Shown here: positions 1 through 8,900 of the stretch, in pieces
How positions within the stretch are numbered: position 1 is the stretch's first letter
Layout: the number at the start of each line of letters is the position of its first letter
Source: an uncultured bacterium
Lineage (GTDB): Bacteria > Verrucomicrobiota > Kiritimatiellia > PWTM01
DNA length: 33,899 nt
Reading direction: 5' to 3'
NCBI GenBank assembly: GCA_938010045.1
Contig: CALLFZ010000046.1
Location: 1 to 33,899, forward strand
The notes under the pieces: generated by a model
The model's database searches: none
Told to the model about the DNA's origin: nothing
Seen by the model: the letters and a program-made list of their open reading frames with translations, nothing else
Program-made: the position numbers and the translations under genes

Positions 1-498
1 TACGTGGTGCAGCCGGGTGAGTCGCTCTCGAAGATCGCGGCGAAGCACGGTGTGAGCACGCGGGAGCTGGCCGAGCTGAACCATATCACGGATCCGAACA
101 AGCTGCGTGCGGGCCAGAAACTGAAGTTACCTGTCGCCGCCAAGCCTTCGGAGCCGGCGCCCGCCGCGCGGCGGGAGATGCCGCCGCCTCCGGAGCCGGC
201 TCCAGCGGCCGCGGTCCCAGCGCTTCCGCTGCCCGCTCCGGCGCGGGAGTCGACGCCCCCGCCGGACCCGGCGCTCACGCCGACCCCGCCGGTGACGCCG
301 CCGCCGCCGGCCGCTCCGACGCCGACGCTCAGCAGCGCGGCTCAGCCGATCCGGTATCCGGTCGGCGCGGGTGAAACACTCGATTCGATCGCAAAGATCT
401 TTCTAGTCACGCCCGAGTCCATCCTGAAGCTGAACAATCTGCCCGACGCGTCGGCAGTGAAGCCGGGCATGACACTGCTGATTCCGATCTCGCCGTAG
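1..498 (+). CDS. LysM-domain protein, 5' end missing (cell-wall binding)
   Basis: The reading frame is open from the first base, so the true start lies left of the window. Two LysM modules are visible. The first runs from the edge to about nt 135 (YVVQPGESLSKIA, then ELNHI and LRAGQKLKLP). The second runs from about nt 355 to the stop (YPVGAGETLDSIA, LKLNNLP, VKPGMTLLIP). Between them lies a linker of some 70 residues dominated by Pro and Ala. LysM modules bind the glycan of peptidoglycan, so this is probably an exported or periplasmic wall-binding protein; any enzymatic domain would be upstream and cannot be seen. It ends 21 nt before ftsW in the same direction, which fits a cell-envelope operon. 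Confidence 0.85.
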   Translation, partial: YVVQPGESLSKIAAKHGVSTRELAELNHITDPNKLRAGQKLKLPVAAKPSEPAPAARREMPPPPEPAPAAAVPALPLPAPARESTPPPDPALTPTPPVTPPPPAAPTPTLSSAAQPIRYPVGAGETLDSIAKIFLVTPESILKLNNLPDASAVKPGMTLLIPISP

Positions 499-519
499 TC
501 GGCGGCGGGCGGGGCGCCC

Positions 520-1662
520 ATGAAGGCCGCGGTCAACGCGATCCTCGTATGTCTCGTGGTGGCGCTGACCGTGGGCGGGCTGCTTGTGCTCGGAAGCGCG
601 AGCGCGGCGTTCGCTGAGTTTCGGTTCAAGGACCCGGCCCACCTGTTGCAGCGGCAGATCCTGTGGGCGGTGATCGCGGCGGTGTCCGGAGTGTCGGCGG
701 CGATGGTGGACTACCACCGGTGGCGTCCATGGGTGATTCCGTTGCTCGTTGGATGCGCGGTGCTGCTGGTGCTCTGCCTGGTGCCGGGCATCGGGGTGCG
801 CCGCAACGGCGCCAGCCGATGGATTTCGATCGGGCCGGCTCTGTTTCAGCCCTCCGAACTGACGAAGTTCGCGATGGTGTTGTTTCTCGCTGCGTGGATC
901 CACCGAAACGAGCGGAGGCTGGCCGGACTTCGACACGGCATCGTGATCCCGATGGCGGTGATGGGAACGGTGCTCGGACTGGTTCTCATTGAGCCGGACT
1001 TCGGCACAACGATGCTGACGTTTGCGATCGGCATCGTGTTGCTTCTGCTCGGCGGTGCACATCTCGGGTACATCTCGGTGCTCGGGGCCCTGCTCTCGGG
1101 CGGGTTCGCGGTCATCATCTACTCGGACCGGGAGCGGTTGGAGCGGCTGTTGGCGTTCCTGCATCCCGAGCGGTACGCCGACGACGCTGCGCTGCAGCTC
1201 GTGGAGGCCATGCGCGCGTTCTCGCTCGGCGGGGTCGCGGGCGTCGGGCTCGACAACAGCGTGCAAAAACACTTTTGGCTGCCCGAGTCCCACACCGATT
1301 TCATTTTTCCCATCATTGGCGAGGAGCTCGGACTGTGGGCGACGCTGGCGTTCCTCGCCGCATATTTTGGAATTCTGTTGTGCGGCATGTGGATCGGGTG
1401 GCGCGCGCCGGACACCTTCGGGCGACTTTTGGCTTGGGGCATCACGCTCACGATCATCACCCAGGCGCTCTTGAACATCGCCGTGGTTACGGGCTGTCTG
1501 CCGACCAAGGGCATTGCGCTGCCCCTCGTCAGCTACGGCGGGTCCAGCCTCGCGGTCACGGGGCTGATGATCGGTGTGCTCGTCAACATCGGGCGGCATG
1601 CGAGCGGTTTGGTGCCGGATCCCGACACCCTCGCCATCAAGGACGGGCTTCGCCATGTCTGA
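520..1662 (+). CDS. ftsW: FtsW/RodA-family septal peptidoglycan polymerase
   Basis: This 380-residue polytopic membrane protein belongs to the SEDS family, whose members polymerise lipid II into glycan strands; FtsW acts with a class B PBP at the septum. Diagnostic family motifs are present: RNGASRWISIG followed by QPSELTKFAMV near residue 100, LPESHTDFIFPIIGEELG around 256-273, and PLVSYGGSS near the C-terminus. Asp260 in the HTDFIF motif corresponds to the catalytic Asp of RodA/FtsW. The N-terminal GSASAAFA stretch is more FtsW-like than RodA-like. The length is normal for the family. It follows the LysM gene by 21 nt and overlaps the next gene by 8 nt. No strong Shine-Dalgarno is visible before the ATG. 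No other mur/fts gene is in view, so FtsW rather than a paralogue is likely but not proven. Confidence 0.9.
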   Translation: MKAAVNAILVCLVVALTVGGLLVLGSASAAFAEFRFKDPAHLLQRQILWAVIAAVSGVSAAMVDYHRWRPWVIPLLVGCAVLLVLCLVPGIGVRRNGASRWISIGPALFQPSELTKFAMVLFLAAWIHRNERRLAGLRHGIVIPMAVMGTVLGLVLIEPDFGTTMLTFAIGIVLLLLGGAHLGYISVLGALLSGGFAVIIYSDRERLERLLAFLHPERYADDAALQLVEAMRAFSLGGVAGVGLDNSVQKHFWLPESHTDFIFPIIGEELGLWATLAFLAAYFGILLCGMWIGWRAPDTFGRLLAWGITLTIITQALLNIAVVTGCLPTKGIALPLVSYGGSSLAVTGLMIGVLVNIGRHASGLVPDPDTLAIKDGLRHV

Positions 1663-2266
1663 TCTCGGGGGCGGGGAGGGCCGTCCTGCGGGCCGCGCGT
1701 TGAGCGCTTCGGACGAGGGCAAGGTACGGGACGTGCATCTTCCGCTGGACGATGCCGGTTGGCGCGGACTGCGCGCTGGCGAACACGTGCGCTTGAGCGG
1801 CGAAGTCGTTGCGGCGCGCGACGCGGCGCATCGGCGGATGTGGGAGGCGCTCGATCGCGGCGAACCCCTCCCCTTCGACCTCCGCGGCGCGACCATCTAC
1901 TACGTCGGCCCCACGCCCGGCGGGCCGGACCGACCCGTGGGATCCGCCGGGCCGACGACCAGCGGGCGCATGGACGTATACACGCCGCGGCTCCTCGCGC
2001 TCGGCCTGCGCGGAATGATCGGGAAAGGCGAGCGAAGCGCGCCGGTGATCGAGGCCATGCGCCGCTACGGTGCGGTGTACTTTCTGGCCGTCGGCGGGGC
2101 GGGCGCGTTGCTCGGGCGGTGCGTCGTCGAGGCCGAGACGGTGGCCTACGATGACCTCGGACCGGAGGCGGTGCGGCGGCTGGTCCTCGTCGAATTCCCC
2201 GTGATCGTGGCGATCGACGCGCAGGGTCGCAGCGTCTGGGATCCCGGAGAGTCGCGGGTGGGATGA
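1655..2266 (+). CDS. Class I fumarate hydratase / tartrate dehydratase beta-type subunit
   Basis: This 203-residue protein matches the beta (C-terminal) domain of iron-sulfur hydro-lyases such as class I fumarase and L-tartrate dehydratase. Recognisable motifs are IYYVGPTPG, PVGSAGPTTSGRMD, and LGLRGMIGKGERS, with the later AVGGAGALL and LVEFPVIVAID segments. In the known enzymes this domain works with an alpha subunit that carries the [4Fe-4S] cluster, converting fumarate and malate. I chose ATG 1655, which overlaps the ftsW stop by 8 nt; the frame stays open upstream inside ftsW but homology begins after this ATG. No alpha subunit is adjacent on either side, although the two usually are neighbours. 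Substrate (fumarate or tartrate) cannot be decided from sequence alone. Confidence 0.85.
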   Translation: MSDLGGGEGRPAGRALSASDEGKVRDVHLPLDDAGWRGLRAGEHVRLSGEVVAARDAAHRRMWEALDRGEPLPFDLRGATIYYVGPTPGGPDRPVGSAGPTTSGRMDVYTPRLLALGLRGMIGKGERSAPVIEAMRRYGAVYFLAVGGAGALLGRCVVEAETVAYDDLGPEAVRRLVLVEFPVIVAIDAQGRSVWDPGESRVG

Positions 2267-2649
2267 GGCGCCGAATGGATGCGATCGTTCGCCGCCGACT
2301 GCGCGCGGCCGCCGCGGAGGAGGTCGAGCGCGTGCTGAACTCCTTGCCCCTGCCATTGCGGCAGCGCGCGCGAGAGATCCCCGTGGTCATCGAGGATCGG
2401 CCGTCCGTCGAACTGATCCGCGACGGATACGACGCCGATCTGCTGGGACTGTTCGTCGGCCGCGAGCACGCGGATGACGAGTCGGATCCGCTGCCGTCGG
2501 AAATTCTTCTGTTCGTCGAAAACCTCTGGGAGATCGCGGACGGCGATGCGGCGGAATTTCGCGAGGAGGTCCGCCGCACGCTTCTTCACGAACTGGGCCA
2601 CTATCTCGGGCTCGACGAGGATGCGCTGGCCGAGCGGGATCTCGACTGA
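2263..2649 (+). CDS. Small zincin-like metallopeptidase (PF06262-type, HExxH)
   Basis: This 128-residue protein has the minimal zincin signature HELGHYLGLDE at residues 109-119: His109, Glu110 and His113 form HExxH and Glu119 completes the zinc site in the HExxHxxGxxE pattern. Short proteins of this kind with the motif near the C-terminus belong to the possible zinc metallopeptidase family PF06262, whose substrate is unknown to me. The region before the motif (SEILLFVENLWEIA) also matches the family layout. No signal peptide is seen, so it is probably cytoplasmic. Its ATG overlaps the fumarase beta stop in an ATGA junction, indicating translational coupling. Confidence 0.8.
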   Translation: MRRRMDAIVRRRLRAAAAEEVERVLNSLPLPLRQRAREIPVVIEDRPSVELIRDGYDADLLGLFVGREHADDESDPLPSEILLFVENLWEIADGDAAEFREEVRRTLLHELGHYLGLDEDALAERDLD

Positions 2650-2718
2650 GCCCTGCGCCGCGCCAACCGCCGGTGAACCCCCGCGCGATGCCTCGTCCGT
2701 GTGGTACACTGAGCGGCC

Positions 2719-5061
2719 ATGAAGGGTTGGAGTCGCGTCTCGAAGATTCCGGCCGCCGTGGCGTGGCTCGCGGTTCAGCCGGCGAGGGCGCTCGGGCCGC
2801 ACGAGCTGCTCTTGATCGTCAATGAGCGGTCCCGCGAATCGTGGGAGATCGCGCGCGAGTACGCGGCGCGGCGGGGCGTGCCGCCGGAAAACATCGTCGG
2901 GGTGGACGTCCCCGAATCTGCGTTGCGGGCAGAGGCGGACATTTCTCTCGACGAGTTCGAGCGGCATATCCGTGCCCCGGCCGTCGCCGCGATGCGCGCT
3001 CGCGGCATTGACGACCACATCTTGGCGTGGGTGTATTCAGCGGACTTGCCCGCGCGCGTGCGTACGGACCCCATCGTCTCGCTGCACGGGGCGACGCTCG
3101 TGGGCGGGCGGCTGCCGGAGCCGGGGCTCATTGCCACGGGTCTGTGGATCTCCGCTCTATTCCGCGGCCCCTCCTCGCCGAGCGCCCCCGCACTGCCGTC
3201 GGCGTCGCTCGAGCAGTTGAAGCTGAATCCCGCGGCCCGTGCGCTGACGCCGGCGATGTCGCTGACCTGGTCGGGCGCGCGCGGACTCGACCGCGAGACG
3301 TCGCTCGCGCTGATTCGCCGGTCGGCCGCGGCCGGGCCCGCGTGGGCCTCGGGCACGGTGTACCTCGTCCAAGGCACCGACATTCGCGCTCAATGCCGAC
3401 AGTGGCAGTTCGACGCCGCCGCGCGCGAGATCACCGCGCTCGGCGTGCGGGCCGTCGTCACTTCGAACTTCCCCGTCGGCGCGCGCGATGTGTCGGGCAT
3501 CATGATGGGGCTCGCCTCGCCGGACCCGCGGCGCGTCGGCGCCTTTCTTCCCGGGGCGGTGGCCGACCACCTGACCAGCCTGGCGGCCGTGTTCCACGGC
3601 GCGGCTCAAACGAAGCTCACCGCGTGGCTCGACGCCGGCGCCTACGCGGCCGCGGGCACGGTCACCGAGCCATACTCGATTTGGACGAAGTTCCCTACGG
3701 CGCGGCTGTTTGCACATCTCGCGAACGGCTGCACCGTGCTTGAGGCCTACTACCAGTCCGTTGCGAGTCCGCTGCAACTGTTCATCGTCGGCGATCCCCT
3801 GATGGCGCCTCGCGCCGTTTCCCCCCGCGTGCAGTTGAAGCGCAAGGAGATCCGCGCCTCGGGCGTCCTGGAGTTTGAGGCCTCGGCGGAGCCGCCTGGG
3901 GACACTGTCGCGGTGATGTTTCTGCTGGATGGCCGCACGGTCGCGCTGCAGGCGTCGCCGCGTCTTCTGGTGGATGCATCATCCCTTGCGCCCGGATATC
4001 ACCGGTTGCGCGCGGTGGTGTACCGCGGCGGCGAAGTGCGCGTCCAGGGGTTCGCCGAAATTGGGTTCGAGGTCGGACCCGACCAGCGCCGCATACGAAT
4101 TCTGGCGCCCACGAACGGGGCGGAGGTGGACGAACGCCGCGGAACAACCGTCCGCATCCAGGCGAGTGGCAGGCCCCGTGCGATCGCACTGTTTGCGGGC
4201 GGCCGCAAGGTCGCCGAGGCGCCGGGCGACGCGCACGACCTTCGAGTGTCCGCCTGGCCCGGTGGACCGGGCCCGGTCGAAGTGCAGGCGGTTGCCGTGT
4301 ACGAAGACGGCGTCGCGGTGCGTTCGCCGCCGATCTATGTACGGGTCGCGTCAGTCAACCGGCCGCCCGTGCTCGGCCGATTGTCGGTGTCGGGCATGGG
4401 CGCCGAGCGGCGTTGGACGCTGCCGGCTAACGATCCGGACGGCGATGCGCTCGCGTGGAGCTGGTGGGTGCCGGTGGCCCCCAACAGGGTGCGCCTGCCC
4501 GACGAGGGACAGAACAGCGCCTCCAACAAAACCGCCCGGACGGAGCTTCTGCACGTGATCGCTCTGGCCGACGTTTCGCAGAGCCGGGCGGCGGCCGCCC
4601 TTTGGTCGCCCTCGGCTTCGCCCCCCGGCCCCGGAGTCACGGCGGCCGTGATCGGTTCCGATGGCGAAACGCTGTGGTGCTTCGGCTGGAGCGAAGACAA
4701 AAGCGCGTGGGTGCTCGGGCCCATCACCGCCACCAATCTCACGATCCGTGCCTCCCGCGGCCGCCCCGCGAGGCCCGCCGCGCCCACGCGCCTGATCCTT
4801 CGCCTCGCGAATGACGGCGCCCTGGAGGGGTGGACCGATGACATCCTTCAGTGCCGGTGGACGGGAGCGAACGCGACGCCGTTTCGACGCGTCGGAGTGG
4901 CCGCCGCGCCATCGCAGCCTCTGCCCGGCGAGTGCCTTGCCGAAGTGCCGGCGGAACGGCTCAAGGACGACGGACGCTCCGTGCTCGTTGGCGATGCTCA
5001 GGAATTGGTGGTGCGCGTCAGCGATAGTCTCACCTCCATTTGGAACAAGGTGTCGCAATGA
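2719..5061 (+). CDS. TIGR03790-family secreted protein with Ig-like C-terminal region
   Basis: This 780-residue protein starts with a signal peptide ending near ALG at about residue 26. The following segment (HELLLIVNERSRESWEIAREY, here cut to its key part LIVNERS, and ARRGVPPENIVGVDVP) is the hallmark start of the TIGR03790 family, found mainly in Planctomycetes and Verrucomicrobia and of unknown function. The family domain extends to about residue 365 (LYQSVASPLQLFIVGDPL-like end around nt 3750-3800). The remaining 400 residues look like beta-sandwich modules: a segment with FEVGPDQRRIRILAPTNGAEV, then RPPVLGRLSV, then DPDGDALAW typical of Ig/cadherin-like domains. The upstream TGTGGTACACT at 2699-2709 could be an extended -10 but is very near the ATG. 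It overlaps the next gene by 4 nt. Confidence 0.8.
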   Translation: MKGWSRVSKIPAAVAWLAVQPARALGPHELLLIVNERSRESWEIAREYAARRGVPPENIVGVDVPESALRAEADISLDEFERHIRAPAVAAMRARGIDDHILAWVYSADLPARVRTDPIVSLHGATLVGGRLPEPGLIATGLWISALFRGPSSPSAPALPSASLEQLKLNPAARALTPAMSLTWSGARGLDRETSLALIRRSAAAGPAWASGTVYLVQGTDIRAQCRQWQFDAAAREITALGVRAVVTSNFPVGARDVSGIMMGLASPDPRRVGAFLPGAVADHLTSLAAVFHGAAQTKLTAWLDAGAYAAAGTVTEPYSIWTKFPTARLFAHLANGCTVLEAYYQSVASPLQLFIVGDPLMAPRAVSPRVQLKRKEIRASGVLEFEASAEPPGDTVAVMFLLDGRTVALQASPRLLVDASSLAPGYHRLRAVVYRGGEVRVQGFAEIGFEVGPDQRRIRILAPTNGAEVDERRGTTVRIQASGRPRAIALFAGGRKVAEAPGDAHDLRVSAWPGGPGPVEVQAVAVYEDGVAVRSPPIYVRVASVNRPPVLGRLSVSGMGAERRWTLPANDPDGDALAWSWWVPVAPNRVRLPDEGQNSASNKTARTELLHVIALADVSQSRAAAALWSPSASPPGPGVTAAVIGSDGETLWCFGWSEDKSAWVLGPITATNLTIRASRGRPARPAAPTRLILRLANDGALEGWTDDILQCRWTGANATPFRRVGVAAAPSQPLPGECLAEVPAERLKDDGRSVLVGDAQELVVRVSDSLTSIWNKVSQ

Positions 5062-5618
5062 GCTCCCCCGCCGGACGGCCTGCGGTCTTTTTCGACCGCG
5101 ACGGCATCGTGAACGTCAGTCCCGGCCCCGGCTACGTCGAGCGCCCGGAGGACTTTCACTTGATCCCCGAGTTTCTCGATGCGCTGCGGGTGGTCCGGGA
5201 GCGCGGATATGCGGCCGTGATTGTGACCAATCAACGCGGCGTTGGTCTGGGCCGCGTCCCACGCGAGACTCTCGACAAGATCCATGCGCTTCTTCTGGAG
5301 CGCATCCGGGCCGAAGGGCTCGAACTGACGGATATTCTCGTCTGTACGGCCGTCACCGAGGAGGATCCTCGCCGGAAACCGAACCCCGGCATGTTGTTCG
5401 AAGCCGCGGAGCGGCACGGCCTCGATCTGAGCCGTTCGTGGATGATAGGCGACTCGCCAAAAGACATCGAAGCCGGTCGTCGCGCGGGGTGTGCGGTGAC
5501 CGTGAAAGTCGGTTGTACGACCGACACCGCCGGCGCGGATCGCTGTGTGCCGGATATGAGCGCGCTTGTGGAACTGCTGCGGCGCGAGGTGCCGCCCGCC
5601 GAGCCAGCGGGCCGATGA
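5058..5618 (+). CDS. HAD-IIIA phosphatase, GmhB/HisB-N-like
   Basis: This 186-residue protein has all HAD motifs: FDRDG with nucleophile Asp13 and acid/base Asp15, motif II in VTNQRGVGLG, the Lys of RRKPNPGM, and MIGDSPKDIEAG as motif III. The layout matches the D,D-heptose 1,7-bisphosphate 7-phosphatase (GmhB) and histidinol-phosphatase group. Those enzymes carry a zinc loop with several Cys before the RKP motif; here the loop is short (VCTAVTEEDPRRKPNP) and has a single Cys, so the zinc site is absent. Substrate is therefore uncertain. ATG 5058 overlaps the TIGR03790 stop (ATGA); an in-frame ATG at 5040 is inside the upstream gene and less likely. A nucleotide-sugar or heptose phosphatase role is inference. 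Confidence 0.8.
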   Translation: MSSPAGRPAVFFDRDGIVNVSPGPGYVERPEDFHLIPEFLDALRVVRERGYAAVIVTNQRGVGLGRVPRETLDKIHALLLERIRAEGLELTDILVCTAVTEEDPRRKPNPGMLFEAAERHGLDLSRSWMIGDSPKDIEAGRRAGCAVTVKVGCTTDTAGADRCVPDMSALVELLRREVPPAEPAGR

Positions 5619-5907
5619 GGCGATGCGAAGGGACTCCCTCCGGGACGAGGCCGACGCGGCCCGGTTGAGGGACAAAGACGGTTTCAGTCGGTTGGAGCCG
5701 AGCCTCCGCCGGCCGAGCCGACGACGCTGGGCATTGTTTGGAGGGGTCAGGCGAGGGGTCTGGATGGGGGGCGGAGCGCGCTGGTGCCTGTCCCCAATCT
5801 TGCCTTCGCCGACACTTCGAGGTCCAGCTGATTCCTCGCAGCGCAATCGACTCCGGCCGGCCGCCAGTCGGGTTGTCGGTTGGTCGCGAAGGGGTGATAT
5901 TGGTTGC
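5619..5907 (+). other. Intergenic gap with dispersed-repeat fragments
   Basis: No gene is supported here, although the frame of the next gene stays open through it. It holds three short sequences that recur elsewhere in the window: a 26-nt element at 5741-5766 (23/26 matching 21119-21144), a GTGCCTGTCCCCA motif at 5784-5796, and CGCAGCGCAATCG at 5837-5849 (the exact reverse complement of 21096-21108). It therefore looks like a repeat insertion site. Confidence 0.5.
5741..5766 (+). repeat. Dispersed 26-nt repeat, copy 1
   Basis: The element begins GAGGGGT, contains CGAGGGGTCTG, and ends ATG. A second copy at 21119-21144 differs at three positions. Both lie in non-coding DNA near CCTGTCCCC-type motifs. 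Confidence 0.5.
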
Positions 5908-8900
5908 ATGCATCGGCATTCCGGCTTCGGGCGTAGTCTGCGGGCGGTCGTGATCTTGGCTGCTCTTGGGTTCGGAGCATGTCCCTCCTTCGCCGGCGTT
6001 CGGATCAATGAGCTCATGGCCGCGCCCTCCGCCCGTCTTCTCCGAAGGGACACAAACGGTGTGCCGCGGCTAGGATCGGGCGTTTCGTGGATGGAGCCGC
6101 CGTTTGGGGCGACGGATTGGCTCGCCGCCACCGGTTCGTTCGGATTCGGCTCGACCGTGTTTGGCGTCAACAACGACGTTGCCGATCAGCTCAGCGGGGC
6201 CACGCTGACGATGTATCTGCGCGGCCAGTTCGTCGTGCCGCCGGCGGTGCTGGCCAGTGGAGGAACCGTGCGGCTCACCCTCGATTACGACAGCGGTTTC
6301 ATTGCCTACCTCAACGGCCGGGAAGTGGCGCGGCGCAATATGGGTCCGAGCAACACCTTCGCCTACTGTGACCAGCCCGCCTACAACTGGCGGCGCTCAG
6401 GTACGAACGAAACCTACGCACTCGGCGAAGCGACCAACCTGCTCGTGGCGGGAACGAACGTGCTGGCGGTGCAGGTTCACGGGTATACGAATGTGTCGTT
6501 CAAGGCCGCGCTGACGATGGACCTACTTTCCCCGACGGGTTCCGTCGCGCTGGTCCGCTCGAATCAGGCATGGCGGTGTTTCTTTGGCACGACCGAACCC
6601 TCCGGCGGGATTCCGGAGATCTCCGGGGTTCCCTCGACGCTGTGGGGGCTCGAGTGGACACTCGTGGACTTTCCGGACGATCCCTGGCTCGAGGGGCCGG
6701 GCGGCATCGGGTTTGGCGACAACGATGACGCGACGGACGTCTACGATCTCATGTTCGGCCGGGCGCTTTCGCTGTATCAACGCCGGCGGTTTGTGGTGGA
6801 TGAGGCCACTGCGGCCTCCACCAACGTCCTCGAGTTCCAAGTGGACTTTGATGATGGCTTCGTGGCGTATCTGAATGGGGTTGAGATTGCGCGCTCGAAC
6901 CTCGGGACGGTGGGGATGGTCGTGCCCTACAACATGCCGGCAACGCGCAGCCGCGAGGCCGGCACGCCCGTCATCTTCACGGTCGGGGTCGCGTCGAACG
7001 TTCTTGTGGCCGGCACGAACGTACTGGCGATCCAGACCCATAACGCTAGCCTGACCAGTTCCGACGTGTCGATGATTCCGTATCTGCGGTTTCGCGGAGG
7101 AGCGACGTTGGTCGCCGCGGGCGATCTCTGGCGCTACTTCGTGGGCGTGCGTTCGCCGCTGGCCAGCGAGGACGAGGAGGATCCCGAGGAGGACGCACCG
7201 GTGCTCGAGCCGGATTTCGCCGACTGGATCGAACTGTACAACGACGGCACCTCGCCCGTTTCGCTGTCCGGGTGGAGCCTGACCGACGATCCTCGCTCGC
7301 CCGCTCGGTGGACGTTCCCGTCGGGTGTGGTGCTGCCGGCCAACAGTTATCTTGTCGTGCTATGCACTGGCGCGAATCGGCGCGATCCGGCGAAGACGCT
7401 CCACACCAATTTCAAATTGAGCCGGAAGGGGGAGTACGTCGGACTCTATGATGCCGCGGGCAACGTCGTGAGCGAGATTTCGCCGGGTTTTCCGCCGCAG
7501 TCGCCGTTCTACAGCTTTGGCTGGAGTGAGTCCGAGGGCGCGTGGCGGTACTTCGAGGTCGCGACGCCCGGGGCGCGGAACGCGGGGCCGACGTGGCCGG
7601 CCATCGTCGAGCCGCCGGGCTTCGCGCTGCCCGCGGGTCTCTATACGAATAGCATCACCGTCGCCATCACGTCGGCCGTGCCCGGCGCGGCGATCCGGGT
7701 GACGCTGAACGGGGAGGAACCCAACCTCACGAACGGTTTCGCCTATACGGGTCCGTTTGTCCTCTCCACCACGGCCACGCTGCGCGCGCGCGCGTTCCGT
7801 GAGGGCTGGATCCCGTCGGTGACCGTTACGCGCTCGTATCTGGTCAACCCGCCCGCGTTGCTGCGGAACGTGCCCTCTGTGTTTCTCGCGGGATCGTGGA
7901 ACGACGCCTGGCACCAACCGAACGGCGTGATGTCGATCGTGGGGGGCGCCTGGAGCGGAGGGATTTGGTACGCGACTTCGCTCGACGACTACAACGTGCC
8001 GCTCAAGCGTGGGCGGCCGTATGAGCGTCCGATCTCGATCGAGCTGTTCGATCCGGCCAGTCATTCGGTCGCGCAGACCGACGCGGGCGTCCGGATTGCC
8101 GGCAGCAACCACGCGCGGCCCCGGTACGTGCTGCAGGCGATGAACGGGACGTGGTACGGCTCATGGACCGAAAAACCCCAGTTCAACGTCTACTTCCGTA
8201 GCATGTACGGGGAAGAGCCGTGGTCTGTGTCGCTGCAGTCCAGCCGGTGGCCCGTGCGCCCCTACGAGAGCCTGCGATTGCGGTCGGGCAAGAACGATTA
8301 TGACCGACCGTTCATCCGCGACGAGTTGATGCGCCGCCTCTACGCCGACACCGGCCAGCCGTCGAGTGTGGGCTCCATCGCAGCCCTCTATGTCAACGGC
8401 ATCTTCCGCTGTTACTATAACCCGGTCGAACGCTATGACGTCGGCTACCTGCAGTACTGGCACGGCGGCACGAGCACCTGGGACATCATCAGCCACGGCG
8501 GCGTGACCGAGGGAGACGCCGTTGCGTTGAACGCGCTGATCCAGCAGGCCACGAACACCGATCTCTCGGTCCTATCGAACTATCTGGCGATCCTGCAGAA
8601 GATCGACCCGACGAACCTGGCCGACTACATCCTCGCCAACGCCTATGGCGCGACGTGGGACTGGCCCCAGAACAACTACTACATGGCGCGTGAACGCTCT
8701 GCGCGCGGGCGGTTCCGCTTTTACATGTGGGACGCCGAGGGCGCGTTCGGTATGAACTTCAAGAACGACATCCGGTTCGACATCCTGTATGAGTGTATGA
8801 CGAACCGGAACAGCGCGGCGCGCGCGGCGATCCTCTATCGCTCACTCTGGCGGAGTCCGGAGTTTCGACTTCTTATGGCCGACCGCATCCACCGCCACTT

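Noticed and set aside
403-1896. Nearly 500-codon minus-strand frame opposite ftsW and the fumarase gene
   Set aside because: Low-complexity Arg/His/Pro translation antisense to two clear genes; an effect of high GC content.
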